Assembly (NCBI GenBank): GCA_001803185.1
Contig: MHBB01000016.1
Location: 1,975-42,462, forward strand
Origin: Legionellales bacterium RIFCSPHIGHO2_12_FULL_35_11
GTDB lineage: Bacteria; Pseudomonadota; Gammaproteobacteria; Legionellales; Legionellaceae
Length of the DNA: 40,488 bases
Direction of reading: 5' to 3'
Position 1 is the first letter of the stretch; each line of letters opens with the position of its first letter. A program made the translations under genes and the position numbers. Below are positions 7,910 to 17,352 of the stretch, one piece after another. The notes below the pieces were generated by a model, which made no database searches, was not told where the DNA came from, and saw only the letters and a list, made by a program, of their open reading frames with translations.

Positions 7910-9196
7910 TTATTTACAAGCTTCAATAATAACAGCTGCATTCATACCAGCAAAACCCCGGTTAATAATCATAGATTTTGCCGAAGTATTATCTTCTAGC
8001 GCACGAGTTTTATTGCTTATATTTAAATTCTCACATCCTTTCGCCGGTCTAGTTAGATTTGCTATTCCCGGTATGCATTTGTTTTTAAGTGATTGCACTG
8101 CTAAAATTGTATCTAAAATTCCTGATGCGCATAATGTATGACCCATTGACCACTTGAAGCTAGTTGTAGCTATTTTATTTGAGAATATACTATTTATAGC
8201 TCTTGCTTCACTTAGGTCCGATTTTTGATTCCCATTACCGTGAGCGACAATAAAATCTATATTTTCTGGTGATATGTCGTATTTACTTAAGGTATTGCTC
8301 AAAAGCTTAGCTAATTCATTCCCTTCTTCTTCAATGGAAAATAGGCTGGTTGATTCAGTGCTTGATCCTCCACCAATAATTTCAGCATAACATTTAGCTC
8401 CTCTTTCTTGCGCGCTAGATTCGCTTTCAATGACAATAGCTGCTGCTCCCTCAGCAAGAATTGTTCCATCGTGTTCAGATGAAAATGGTTTGAGAGCATT
8501 ATTACTTAGAACACCAATTTTATCATAATAATATAGAGCTTGAGGTTCTATTCCTAGGTCATATCCTACAACTACAGCTCTTGAAATTTGACCTGACTTA
8601 ATTGCATGATATGCTTCGATAATTGCTTGTGTCCCACCAACAGCATGATTTGTAATGTTATGATTAGCGCCTTTAAGACCATAAGTTATTCCGACATATG
8701 CTAAAACATTATTTGGCAGTATCTTAAGTAACCACATAGGATGAACTTCGTTAAATAACTGCTCGGCAAATTTTTGCATATCACAATTAGTTTTTGCCAT
8801 TAATGGTAAAAAATCATATTGCTGTAAATATTTATTTCCAGGAGATCCTACAAAAACTCCGCATGTTTCAGCAAAAATAGCTTGCATATCATCGTTTAGT
8901 GTATCTTTGAATTCCATTAACCTGCTGTGAGATATAGCTTGCATAGCAGCATTTATCCCATAATTATCTTGCTTCGAGATTACCTTTTTTAATTTTTTAT
9001 CAGGCAACATTTTTACTTCATTATAGTCAGTAATTTCGCCACCTAAAGCATTTGGCCAACCTTTTAAATTGAATCCAGATATTCTGTTTAATGAAGATTT
9101 CCCTTCTAATATAGCAGACCATGTATCTGTTAAATTTAAACCTGTTGAAGTGAGTGCGCCCATACCAGAAATAAACACTTTTGGATTATCAAGCAT
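7910..9196 (-). CDS. Ketosynthase-fold partner lacking the catalytic cysteine (FabF-like, chain-length-factor-like)
   Basis: A 428-residue thiolase-fold protein of the beta-ketoacyl-ACP synthase family. The usual active-site segment (T-A-C-A-x-G) reads T-N-H-A-V-G-G, so residue 184 is His instead of Cys; I confirmed the codon at 8645-8647 as CAT on the minus strand. The two other catalytic positions remain: His319 in 'VAHGNGN' and His353 in 'KWSMGHTLCASG'. The fold is otherwise intact ('GMGALTSTG' start, 'ILAEGAAAIVIE', 'NRGFAGMNAAVIIE' end). This mirrors the KS-beta (chain length factor) subunit of type II polyketide synthases, which pairs with an active KS. Its neighbour 5 bp upstream is such a complete KS. 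A KS/CLF-like heterodimer is therefore inferred. Confidence 0.85.
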   Translation of the reverse strand: MLDNPKVFISGMGALTSTGLNLTDTWSAILEGKSSLNRISGFNLKGWPNALGGEITDYNEVKMLPDKKLKKVISKQDNYGINAAMQAISHSRLMEFKDTLNDDMQAIFAETCGVFVGSPGNKYLQQYDFLPLMAKTNCDMQKFAEQLFNEVHPMWLLKILPNNVLAYVGITYGLKGANHNITNHAVGGTQAIIEAYHAIKSGQISRAVVVGYDLGIEPQALYYYDKIGVLSNNALKPFSSEHDGTILAEGAAAIVIESESSAQERGAKCYAEIIGGGSSTESTSLFSIEEEGNELAKLLSNTLSKYDISPENIDFIVAHGNGNQKSDLSEARAINSIFSNKIATTSFKWSMGHTLCASGILDTILAVQSLKNKCIPGIANLTRPAKGCENLNISNKTRALEDNTSAKSMIINRGFAGMNAAVIIEACK

Positions 9197-9201
9197 AATA
9201 T

Positions 9202-10491
9202 TTAACCTCCGAACTCTGGGTGTTTGAATAAAAGGCAGCTATTTGAGCCACCGAAACCAAATGAGTTCGATAAAACTACACCAACAGATTTTTCTCTTGG
9301 TCCATCAACAACATAGTCTAAATCACATTCTGGATCAGGTGTAGTGAGGTTTGCTGTTTTGGCAATTTGATTATGTTGCATTGATAATATTGAAATAATT
9401 GCTTCCAGCGCACCAGCCCCAGCAATTAGGTGGCCAGTTTGACCTTTAGTTGAGCTTACAGGAATATATTTGGCATGTTCTTTAAATGCTGCTTTTATGG
9501 CATTAGTTTCACTTAAATCATTCATTTTAGTCGATGTGCCATGCGCATTAATATAATCTATGTCAGAATTTTTTAAACCGGCATCGGCAATCGCGTTATT
9601 AATCGCTTGAAGAGCGCCATCTCCACTTGGATGTGAGTCGGTAATACGATAAGAACTAAGAGTATTTCCTTCGCCTGCCAACTCAGCATAAATTTTTGCA
9701 CTACGATTTTTAGCGTGCTCCCAATCTTCTAAAATTAGAAAAGCTGCTCCTTCTCCTAAAACAAAACCATTTCTTGTTTTATCAAAAGGGCGGCTTGCTG
9801 TATTAGGTTTTTCGTTGTAAGTGGAAAGGGCCCCCAATAGGCAAAAACTCGAAAGTCCAAGGGGGTTAATCATAGAGTCAAATCCACCAGCTAAAATATA
9901 GTCCGCTTCCCCTCTGCGAATAGCACGCATGGCAAGCCCAAGTGCTTGTCCTCCAGATGCGCAAGCAGTATGCACAGCGGTAGCATAACCTTGAATATTG
10001 AACTGATTAATTAGAAGAGATAATCCTGTGTTTGATGTAGTCGAGCCGAAGTCGGTTAGATTAAAAAAGTCATTAGATTTGTTTAGTAATTCTTGCCAAT
10101 CAATATCACCATTTATAGCGCAAGTTTTTTGAAACCTATGTAAATACTCAAATTCAGCCGTCATCATGCCACTACCTGTTACAATGCCGAATCTATTTGA
10201 TTTTTTAGATGTATTTAAATTCGCATCCTCAACCGCTTGTAATGCTGCTTCCAGAGCAAACTCTGTGAACCGAAACGCAAATTTATTATGCTTGGTTTTT
10301 AATATTGGGTTTAGAGAGAAATTTTTTACTTCAGCAGCTATTTTTGTTGGAAAATTTGATGCGTCAAATTGTTGAATGATATCTATTCCAGATTTTCCAG
10401 ACATTAAATTTGCCCAGGTTGTATCTACATCATTTCCCAGTGGAGAAACCGCCCCTAGTCCTGTTACTGCAACGCGCCGATTTTTACTCAT
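9202..10491 (-). CDS. Beta-ketoacyl-ACP synthase (FabF-type, catalytically complete)
   Basis: Condensing enzyme that elongates acyl-ACP with malonyl-ACP. The full Cys-His-His triad is present: Cys177 in 'HTACASGGQALG', His317 in 'NAHGTSTKMND' and His354 in 'KGQTGHLIAGAGALEA'. The C-terminal 'SNSFGFGGSNSCLLF' is the family glycine loop. I start it at ATG 10491 (429 residues): this overlaps the preceding stop as ATGA, has a GAGAG ribosome site about 5 bp upstream, and yields 'MSKNRRVAVTGLG', the normal FabF start. An upstream in-frame ATG at 10524 would lie within the previous gene. Its operon position with a dedicated ACP suggests a specialised elongase rather than housekeeping FabF. Confidence 0.92.
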   Translation of the reverse strand: MSKNRRVAVTGLGAVSPLGNDVDTTWANLMSGKSGIDIIQQFDASNFPTKIAAEVKNFSLNPILKTKHNKFAFRFTEFALEAALQAVEDANLNTSKKSNRFGIVTGSGMMTAEFEYLHRFQKTCAINGDIDWQELLNKSNDFFNLTDFGSTTSNTGLSLLINQFNIQGYATAVHTACASGGQALGLAMRAIRRGEADYILAGGFDSMINPLGLSSFCLLGALSTYNEKPNTASRPFDKTRNGFVLGEGAAFLILEDWEHAKNRSAKIYAELAGEGNTLSSYRITDSHPSGDGALQAINNAIADAGLKNSDIDYINAHGTSTKMNDLSETNAIKAAFKEHAKYIPVSSTKGQTGHLIAGAGALEAIISILSMQHNQIAKTANLTTPDPECDLDYVVDGPREKSVGVVLSNSFGFGGSNSCLLFKHPEFGG

Positions 10492-11375
10492 ACATCTCTC
10501 GTCATAACTATTTCTAAAACACAAACTCTTTTACCCAGTACCTCTGTTCGGAAACGTAAAATTAAAATATTTTCTTCATGTTGTTTCACAAGAATAGAAG
10601 TGACAATCTCGTCTCCAGGATGAACAAACTCATTTATTTTTATTTTGCGAATTTCACTTAAATAAAAATCATGAGCAAAATTAGATTTTTTAATAAATCG
10701 ATGCGCTAAATCTATATTGCACTCTAGTAGCACAGTAAGTGGCAAGACAGGATTGTTAGGGAAGTGGTCAGGAAAGAAAGGAGCTTGCCTAGATATCTTT
10801 TTTTGAGCGATTATTCTAATCCCTGATTTTTGCTCTATTATCTTGTCATAAGTGAGAGATACAATTTGTGGGGATGTCTTCGCAGATATAATTTCATCTT
10901 TTGATGAATTACCTAAATCACCAACCCAATCTCCATAACGATTTATTTCTTTGAATTGTTTTAAAATTAAATCTTCATCAATAAAGTCCTGCATAGGCAT
11001 CATAGGGCCTAATGCATTTCTAATGTTGAATACTTCCTCGCCACGAACCATTGCTTTAGCATTATATTGTATAGCTGTTTCATCAACGGACTCAATGTTA
11101 GCCTCTAAAAGTATAGTATCGCCAATATATACATTCCGAATTAATTGAGCAGCATCAACAATGCCTGCTACTGGCCTATATTTGAAGTCAACACTAAACA
11201 TAGCATTCCAAGCAGCAAGCTGCCCCAAGGCTTCTCCTATCATAGATGGGCTAAAGCATAATTTGTTGTTTTTATCTTGACATAAATATATATCATCTTG
11301 AGTAACGTACTTAAGCCCTCGGCACATTTTGCCGGGGACAAATTCTAAGATACGATCTACAAAAAGAAAGCTCAT
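10488..11375 (-). CDS. Double-hotdog 3-hydroxyacyl-ACP dehydratase (FabA/FabZ-like)
   Basis: A 295-residue protein with two tandem FabZ-like hotdog domains. The first (about residues 1-125) begins 'FLFVDRILEFVPGK', as FabZ does, and has Glu48 in 'IGEALGQLAAW'; the usual HFP(x)nP motif is not evident before it. The second (about 165-295) has 'FPDHFPNNPVLPLTVLLE' with His204 and Glu218. FabA/FabZ active sites form at a dimer interface from a His of one subunit and an acidic residue of the other. The fused protein may thus form one composite site (His204 with Glu48), perhaps with a second. It would dehydrate 3-hydroxyacyl-ACP in the dedicated elongation cycle. It overlaps the ACP stop by one base and the next KS start by 4 bp. 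Confidence 0.85.
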   Translation of the reverse strand: MSFLFVDRILEFVPGKMCRGLKYVTQDDIYLCQDKNNKLCFSPSMIGEALGQLAAWNAMFSVDFKYRPVAGIVDAAQLIRNVYIGDTILLEANIESVDETAIQYNAKAMVRGEEVFNIRNALGPMMPMQDFIDEDLILKQFKEINRYGDWVGDLGNSSKDEIISAKTSPQIVSLTYDKIIEQKSGIRIIAQKKISRQAPFFPDHFPNNPVLPLTVLLECNIDLAHRFIKKSNFAHDFYLSEIRKIKINEFVHPGDEIVTSILVKQHEENILILRFRTEVLGKRVCVLEIVMTRDV

Positions 11376-11788
11376 TATGCGGTAACTTCAGCAGCGTTTT
11401 GTTCTTTACAAGCAGAAACAATTAATTTACAGAAAGTTTCTACAGTAAAAAGAGCAGGTATTTCATTTAATTTCATGCTATCTCTAAAATATTCTTCAGG
11501 GACTTCGTTTAAATATTTGCGTAATGCCACCATTCCAGCTTTAGTAATTACGCCATCTTTTTCAAACTCACTTTCAGATAGCTCACCACGAGCATTTTTT
11601 TCTAGTTGTCCGCGCGGTATTTTAATTTTAAATTCTTTTTCTAGTTGAAATACTAGGTCTAAGAAGTCTATTGACTCCGCCCCTAAATCCGTAATTAGTC
11701 TGCTTTTTATCTCAACTTCGTTTTCGTCAAGCACTAGTACATCAGCAATTATTTCGCTGACCTTAGGGTAGATGGTTTCTACGTTCAT
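11375..11788 (-). CDS. Specialised acyl carrier protein (AcpXL-like)
   Basis: The carrier for growing acyl chains. The phosphopantetheine site is Ser39 in 'DLGAESIDFLDLVFQLEKEF', a variant of the D-S-L motif (here E-S-I). At 137 residues it is much longer than housekeeping AcpP (about 78). The extra part (about residues 58-110, from 'RGQLEKNARGEL') is an inserted or extended helical region before the last 'IPALFTVETFCKLI' helix, which corresponds to the ACP C-terminal helix. It is first in the five-gene operon, with AAGGA about 6 bp before the ATG. Gene order (ACP, dehydratase, KS, KS, LpxL-type transferase) parallels the rhizobial acpXL cluster for very-long-chain lipid A acids. Confidence 0.88.
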   Translation of the reverse strand: MNVETIYPKVSEIIADVLVLDENEVEIKSRLITDLGAESIDFLDLVFQLEKEFKIKIPRGQLEKNARGELSESEFEKDGVITKAGMVALRKYLNEVPEEYFRDSMKLNEIPALFTVETFCKLIVSACKEQNAAEVTA

Positions 11789-11831
11789 GTAAGTTCCTTA
11801 ATAAATATCAATATACCTTAGATTGATTGAA

Positions 11832-11880
11832 CCTAGAAAAAGCAGTTGGGCTCGTAGCGAGAATGACTGCTTTTTCTAGG
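11832..11880. mobile_element. MITE-like family B, copy 2
   Basis: A 49-bp copy with ends CCTAGAAAAAGCAGTTG and CTGCTTTTTCTAGG and a shorter loop than the other copies. It is flanked by the 5-bp direct repeat TTGAA (11827-11831 and 11881-11885). It lies about 43 bp upstream of the acyl carrier gene, so it probably sits in or next to that operon's promoter region. Confidence 0.8.
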
Positions 11881-11885
11881 TTGAA

Positions 11886-12162
11886 GCTTGGGTAGCTCAA
11901 AAATGAGCTGCAAAACAAAAATGTATGATATTTTCAAATTAAAAAACTGTTAGTTAAGATCTGAAAACAGATCATACATATTGCCTATTACAGCTTTATC
12001 AAGCAATCATAAACAGGAAAGTATCTTTGATTCTATCATAGTAAACTCAAAGGCTCAATTTGAGTTTTATAATAAATTTAATAATAATATTGGCAGTGTA
12101 ATTTATAAAATTACAGGCTATAATCATATTTCTAGGATAATATAGAGAATAAAAATTTTATT
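11886..12162. other. Divergent intergenic region with stem-loops
   Basis: Gene-free space between the leftward acyl-chain operon and rightward mrcA. Three hairpins can be read. AGCTCA/TGAGCT lies near 11894-11909. GATCTG-AAAA-CAGATC spans 11958-11973. A 9-bp perfect stem AAACTCAAA/TTTGAGTTT with a 7-nt loop spans 12043-12067. A good -10 box TATAAT at 12119-12124 faces mrcA, but its best -35 (TTGGCA, 12090-12095) is 23 bp away, so the promoter is unproven. I found no ORF or RNA family. Confidence 0.5.
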
Positions 12163-14532
12163 ATGAAGAAAAACACATACTTTTGGAGAAAAGGTTTATG
12201 GGCTTTATGTAGTCTGTTTTTCTTGTTTTTATTTTGTGTAAGTCTATTGTATGTTTATACTGAAAGTCAGTTGCCGAATGTAGAGTCTTTGAAAACGGTA
12301 AAATTACAAGTTCCGTTGCGTATTTATACAGAGGATGGTTTTTTAATTCAAGAATATGGGGAAAAAAGACGCATTCCATTAGCTTTTTATGAAATCCCAA
12401 AAACATTAGTTTACGCTCTTTTAGCAACAGAAGATCAGCGTTTTTTTGAGCACCCAGGTGTGGATGTTTTTGGGCTTGGTAGAGCTGCTATTAGGATGAT
12501 GCAGACTGGCACTAAGTCGCAAGGTGGAAGTACCATTACCATGCAAGTTGCTAGAAATTTTTTCTTAAATAGAAAGAAAACTTTTCTAAGAAAATTTAAT
12601 GAAATCATGCTTGCTATAAAAATAGACAGAGAGCTCAGTAAGGAAAAAATACTTGAACTCTATCTAAATCAAATATACTTAGGAAATAGGGCATATGGGG
12701 TGGGAGCTGCGGCAAAAATATATTATGGTAAAAATTTAAACCAATTAACAGTCGCAGAGCTTGCAATGATAGCAGGTTTACCTCAAGCCCCATCAACGCA
12801 TAATCCAATTATTAATCCTAAGGCCGCAAAAATTAGAAGAGATCATGTTTTAGATAGACTTTACGAAGAAAAGTATATTGATAAAACAACCTATGAAGAA
12901 GCAAAAAATGAGGCAGTTACCGCAAAATACCATGGAACAAAGATAGAGGTTAGTGCGCCATACGTAGCAGAAATGATTAGGCAGTCTTTATTTGACCATT
13001 TCGGTCCTGATGCTTACACAAATGGTTATAAAGTTTATACAACTATCGATAGTAAGTTACAAGTTGCGGCTGATGATATTATTGAAGAAAATTTATTAGC
13101 CTACGATGTGCGGCATGGTTATCGTGGTCGGGCTGCAGGTATGCCGGTAGAAGATATAAATTCATCTGCAGCAAGAAAAAGATTTTTACAAAGTTATTTA
13201 GTTATCAAAGATATAGCGCCAGTCGTTATTAAATCAGTGTCAGACAGTAGTGCGACCGCGTTATTTATGAAAGGTAAAACAATTGATATTCCTTGGGCTG
13301 GTATGTCTTGGGCAAGACCTGCCTTAAGTAAGGGTGGCTATGTTGGGCGAAGTCCTAAATCAGCGCATGCAATCTTAAGTCCAGGAGATATTGTATATGT
13401 TAGACACCATAATGGGATTTGGGAGCTAACCCAAGATCCAAAGGCAGAGGCAGCTTTAGTTGCTATTAGTCCAAATAATGGCGCGATAAAAGCATTGGTT
13501 GGTGGATTTAATTTTAAAAGAAGCAAATTTAACCGTGTTACGCAGTCTTCTAGGCAACCAGGATCTAGTTTTAAACCATTTATCTTTGCTGCTGCTTTAA
13601 ATAAAGGATACACGTTAGCTACTCTTGTAAATGATGCTCCAGTTGTAATTAACGATCCTAGCCAGGTAGATAATGTATGGCGTCCGCATAATGATAAATA
13701 TAAGTTTAATGGGCCAACCAGATTGCGTGTTGCTTTAGCTAGATCTATTAATTTAGTCTCAATCAGAATTCTTCAAGATATTGGTATTGATTATGCTATA
13801 GATTTTGCATCTAGATTTGGATTTAAAAAAACTAGTTTGCCGCGTACTTTATCTTTAGCATTAGGCAGTTTGGCAGTCAGTCCTATGGATTTAACAGCAG
13901 CTTATGCGGTTTTTGCAAACGGCGGGTATAAAGTTGAACCATTTTTGATTGATAAGATTACTGATAGTAGCGATAATGTTTTGTTAAAAGCGAAAGCATC
14001 CGCTGTTTGTCACAATTGTACTGATGCTCAAGTTGATATACATGCCCCTAGAGTAATTTCAGAAGACATTGCTTTTTTAATGAATAATGTATTAAAAGAT
14101 GTGATTCTTCATGGAACAGGAACATATGCAAAAGTGCTAAATAGATCTGATATTGCTGGTAAAACTGGCACGACGAATCAGCAAGTTGATGCTTGGTTTT
14201 CTGGATATAATCCAGATTTAGCTGTAACAGCATGGGTTGGGTTTGATTCTCCAAAACCGTTACATGAGTACGCATCACGACTTGCTTTGCCAATTTGGAT
14301 AGATTTCATGAAAATTGCTTTGCATGATAAGCCGGATAGAGAAGTTGTATTGCCAGAAAACATTGTGCCTATTGATATTAATCCAAAAACAGGTTTACGA
14401 GCTCAAAAAAATCAGACAAATGTTATTAAAGAATATTTTCTTGACACTAATATACCAGAATTAGATGAAGGTGAAGTGCTTACTCAGACTGGCTCAGGAA
14501 AAAAGGCAGATAGCCAAGAAAGTTTATTTTAA
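12163..14532 (+). CDS. mrcA: Penicillin-binding protein 1A (bifunctional class A PBP)
   Basis: Inner-membrane enzyme that polymerises glycan strands and cross-links peptides in peptidoglycan. A single N-terminal membrane helix (about residues 11-32) precedes the glycosyltransferase domain, whose catalytic Glu90 is in 'ATEDQRFFEHPG' and which also has 'GGSTITMQVARN' and 'ELYLNQIYLG'. An OB-like insert (about 310-420) is typical of PBP1A. The transpeptidase domain has S468-S-F-K471 (nucleophile Ser468), S528-I-N and K667-T-G-T. At 789 residues the length is slightly below E. coli PBP1A (850). No strong ribosome site is visible before the ATG. acnA follows after 23 bp. Confidence 0.94.
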   Translation: MKKNTYFWRKGLWALCSLFFLFLFCVSLLYVYTESQLPNVESLKTVKLQVPLRIYTEDGFLIQEYGEKRRIPLAFYEIPKTLVYALLATEDQRFFEHPGVDVFGLGRAAIRMMQTGTKSQGGSTITMQVARNFFLNRKKTFLRKFNEIMLAIKIDRELSKEKILELYLNQIYLGNRAYGVGAAAKIYYGKNLNQLTVAELAMIAGLPQAPSTHNPIINPKAAKIRRDHVLDRLYEEKYIDKTTYEEAKNEAVTAKYHGTKIEVSAPYVAEMIRQSLFDHFGPDAYTNGYKVYTTIDSKLQVAADDIIEENLLAYDVRHGYRGRAAGMPVEDINSSAARKRFLQSYLVIKDIAPVVIKSVSDSSATALFMKGKTIDIPWAGMSWARPALSKGGYVGRSPKSAHAILSPGDIVYVRHHNGIWELTQDPKAEAALVAISPNNGAIKALVGGFNFKRSKFNRVTQSSRQPGSSFKPFIFAAALNKGYTLATLVNDAPVVINDPSQVDNVWRPHNDKYKFNGPTRLRVALARSINLVSIRILQDIGIDYAIDFASRFGFKKTSLPRTLSLALGSLAVSPMDLTAAYAVFANGGYKVEPFLIDKITDSSDNVLLKAKASAVCHNCTDAQVDIHAPRVISEDIAFLMNNVLKDVILHGTGTYAKVLNRSDIAGKTGTTNQQVDAWFSGYNPDLAVTAWVGFDSPKPLHEYASRLALPIWIDFMKIALHDKPDREVVLPENIVPIDINPKTGLRAQKNQTNVIKEYFLDTNIPELDEGEVLTQTGSGKKADSQESLF

Positions 14533-14555
14533 AAAAATTAATAAAGGGGTAGCAG

Positions 14556-17210
14556 ATGAAAATAGGACAAGACTCACTTTCTACAAGGTCAGAGCTTAAT
14601 GTAGGTGGGAAAAGTTATCAATTTTATAGTTTAAAAAAAGCAGAGAAAAATCATTTCCCTGATATTCATAAACTGCCATTTTCGTTAAAAGTCTTATTTG
14701 AAAATTTGTTACGTTTTGAGGATGGCCATACAGTTAAAACTACAGACATTGCTGCACTAGCAGATTGGTTAAATACGAGAACATCAAATCATGAAATAGC
14801 ATATCGGCCAACAAGAGTTTTGATGCAGGATTTTACAGGGGTTCCGGCGGTTGTAGATTTAGCAGCAATGCGAGATGCTTTAGGCAAATTAGGTAGAGAT
14901 CCAAATAAAATCTCTCCTTTATCGCCAGTTGATCTTGTAATTGATCATTCGGTTATGGTTGATAAATTTGCTACAAATGATGCCCTTCGTCAAAATACTG
15001 AAATAGAAATGCAGAGAAATAACGAACGTTATGAATTTCTAAGATGGGGTCAAAAAGCTTTTGACAACTTCAGAGTAGTGCCACCTGGAACCGGTATTTG
15101 TCATCAGGTAAATCTTGAATATTTGGGTAAAACTGTTTGGCAATCAGAATGTGACGGTCGGCAATATATTTATCCAGATACTTTAGTTGGTACTGACTCG
15201 CACACTACTATGATTAATGCTCTAGGTATTTTAGGATGGGGCGTAGGTGGTATTGAGGCAGAGGCCGCGATGCTAGGACAGCCAGTTTCTATGCTTATTC
15301 CTGAAGTAGTTGGATTTAAATTAACTGGTAAAATGCCAGAAGGGATTACAGCTACAGACTTAGTTTTGACAGTGACACAGATTCTAAGAAAGCAAGGAGT
15401 AGTAGGTAAGTTTGTTGAGTTTTTTGGCCATGGATTGGATGATTTACCTTTAGCTGATCGAGCTACAATTTCAAATATGGCACCTGAATACGGCGCAACA
15501 TGTGGATTTTTTCCTGTTGATAATGAAACTTTACATTATTTAAGATTAACAGGCCGAGATGAAGAGCAAGTCAAATTAGTTGAAACTTATTCAAAAGAGC
15601 AAGGCTTATGGCATGTTTCGGATGATTGTCCGGCTGTGTATACTACTACTCTTGAGCTTGATTTAAGTAGCATTAAACCGTCTCTATCAGGACCAACTAG
15701 GCCACAAGATAAAGTAACATTAGATACCTTGCCAACAGAGTTTAATAATTTTTTAACTAAGCTTGGTAAAAAACAAGAACTAAGGGATGCTGATAATAAA
15801 ATTACACACGGAGATGTAGTTATTGCAGCAATAACTAGTTGTACTAACACATCAAATCCTAGTGTATTAATGGCTGCTGGTTTAGTTGCTAAAAAAGCAT
15901 TAGAAAAAGGTTTGCAAAGGAAGCCATGGGTTAAATCATCTTTAGCCCCAGGATCTAAAGTTGTTACGGATTATTTAAAAGCGGCTGGTTTGCAAAAATA
16001 CTTAGATGATCTTGGTTTTAATTTAGTTGGTTATGGTTGTACAACTTGTATAGGTAATTCTGGACCATTACCAGATGATGTATCTAAAAGTATTCTAGAT
16101 AATGATTTAGCAGTTAGTTCAGTTTTATCAGGTAACAGAAACTTTGAAGGCAGGGTTCATCCACTAGTTAGAGCAAACTGGCTTGCTTCACCTCCTTTAG
16201 TTGTTGCATTTGCTATCGCAGGTACTGTATGTCTTGATTTAACTAAAGATCCATTAGGAAAAGATAGCTCAGGAAACGCAGTTTATTTGAAAGATATTTG
16301 GCCAACTAATAAAGAAATTGCGGATGAGGTTGCTAAAGTTTCTGGAAGTATGTTTAAGAAAGAATATTCAGAAGTATTTAATGGCGATGCAGAGTGGCAA
16401 GCCATTCAAGTTGGAGATAATAAAACTTTTGCTTGGAGTGATAGCTCAACATACATCCAGCATCCACCGTTTTTTTCTGGATTATCTTTAACTGTTGATA
16501 AAATTAAACCAGTAAATAAAGCAAATATTTTAGCATTATTGGGTGATTCAATTACTACCGATCATATTTCTCCTGCTGGGTCTATAAAGACAGATTCACC
16601 AGCTGGATTATATCTTGAGTCAAAAGGAGTTAGTCCTAAAGATTTTAACTCTTACGGATCGCGACGCGGAAATCATGAGGTAATGATGCGAGGTACTTTT
16701 GCTAATATCAGGATTAAAAATGAAATGACCCCTAGTATAGAAGGAGGATATACATTATATATTCCATCCAATAAGACCATGTCTATTTATGATGCTGCTA
16801 TGCTATATCAACATGAAAATAGACCATTAGTCGTAGTTGCTGGAAAAGAATATGGAACTGGATCTTCTAGAGATTGGGCGGCTAAAGGGACGAGACTTTT
16901 AGGTGTACATGCGGTAATTGCCGAAAGTTTTGAAAGAATTCACCGTTCTAACTTAATTGGGATGGGAGTTTTGCCGCTGCAATTTATGGAGGGGGTTAGT
17001 CGCAAAACCTTAGGGTTAACAGGAAGAGAATTGATTAGCATACCAGTTAGCGATAACTTAAAGCCAGGTGATTTAATTGAAATAACTATTGAATCTGCTT
17101 CAGGAGATAAGCATACTACAACAGTAAAATGTCGAATTGATACGGCAAATGAGATTGAATACTACAAAAATGGTGGTATCTTACAGTATGTATTAAGAAA
17201 TATGTGTTGA
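14556..17210 (+). CDS. acnA: Aconitate hydratase AcnA
   Basis: Cytoplasmic [4Fe-4S] enzyme interconverting citrate and isocitrate in the TCA cycle. The cluster ligands are visible: Cys429 in '[10 protein letters not shown]' and Cys495/Cys498 in '[14 protein letters not shown]'. Other conserved segments are '[11 protein letters not shown]', '[13 protein letters not shown]', '[13 protein letters not shown]', '[16 protein letters not shown]' and '[12 protein letters not shown]'. The 884-residue length and domain order match AcnA/IRP-type aconitases. A strong ribosome site (AAAGGGG) precedes the ATG. The stop codon TGA forms the start of an 11-bp direct repeat flanking the family A element that follows, so the element landed right at the gene's end without altering the protein. 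Confidence 0.96.
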   Translation: MKIGQDSLSTRSELNVGGKSYQFYSLKKAEKNHFPDIHKLPFSLKVLFENLLRFEDGHTVKTTDIAALADWLNTRTSNHEIAYRPTRVLMQDFTGVPAVVDLAAMRDALGKLGRDPNKISPLSPVDLVIDHSVMVDKFATNDALRQNTEIEMQRNNERYEFLRWGQKAFDNFRVVPPGTGICHQVNLEYLGKTVWQSECDGRQYIYPDTLVGTDSHTTMINALGILGWGVGGIEAEAAMLGQPVSMLIPEVVGFKLTGKMPEGITATDLVLTVTQILRKQGVVGKFVEFFGHGLDDLPLADRATISNMAPEYGATCGFFPVDNETLHYLRLTGRDEEQVKLVETYSKEQGLWHVSDDCPAVYTTTLELDLSSIKPSLSGPTRPQDKVTLDTLPTEFNNFLTKLGKKQELRDADNKITHGDVVIAAITSCTNTSNPSVLMAAGLVAKKALEKGLQRKPWVKSSLAPGSKVVTDYLKAAGLQKYLDDLGFNLVGYGCTTCIGNSGPLPDDVSKSILDNDLAVSSVLSGNRNFEGRVHPLVRANWLASPPLVVAFAIAGTVCLDLTKDPLGKDSSGNAVYLKDIWPTNKEIADEVAKVSGSMFKKEYSEVFNGDAEWQAIQVGDNKTFAWSDSSTYIQHPPFFSGLSLTVDKIKPVNKANILALLGDSITTDHISPAGSIKTDSPAGLYLESKGVSPKDFNSYGSRRGNHEVMMRGTFANIRIKNEMTPSIEGGYTLYIPSNKTMSIYDAAMLYQHENRPLVVVAGKEYGTGSSRDWAAKGTRLLGVHAVIAESFERIHRSNLIGMGVLPLQFMEGVSRKTLGLTGRELISIPVSDNLKPGDLIEITIESASGDKHTTTVKCRIDTANEIEYYKNGGILQYVLRNMC

Positions 17211-17218
17211 AGTATAGG

Positions 17219-17352
17219 CACTGCCATTAAGTTAAGGATTTTGTCATTCCCGCGAAGGCGGGAATCTATCCCTAAAGTGGCACTGTGCTTGCTTAGAAAT
17301 AGATTCCCGCCTTCGCGGGAATGACAGTGTTTTTCTTAACTTAATGGCAGTG
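17219..17352. mobile_element. MITE-like family A, intact copy
   Basis: A 134-bp element with perfect 18-bp terminal inverted repeats (CACTGCCATTAAGTTAAG and its complement). Inside is a second perfect 27-bp inverted pair, each arm itself palindromic (ATTCCCGC-GAAG-GCGGGAAT). It is flanked by the 11-bp direct repeat TGAAGTATAGG (17208-17218 and 17353-17363), a convincing target duplication. No ORF is present. The ends resemble those I recall for IS4-type transposons (shared 'AGTTAAGGAT'), which also make duplications near this size; that link is from memory. The insertion separates acnA from the permease gene. Confidence 0.88.

Noticed and set aside
10492-10524. Upstream in-frame ATG for the active ketosynthase
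   Set aside because: It lies within the dehydratase gene and adds residues not found in FabF proteins; ATG 10491 has the ATGA overlap and a ribosome site.
12161-12427. Minus-strand frame over the mrcA start
   Set aside because: Entirely covered by the N-terminal coding region of mrcA, with no motif.
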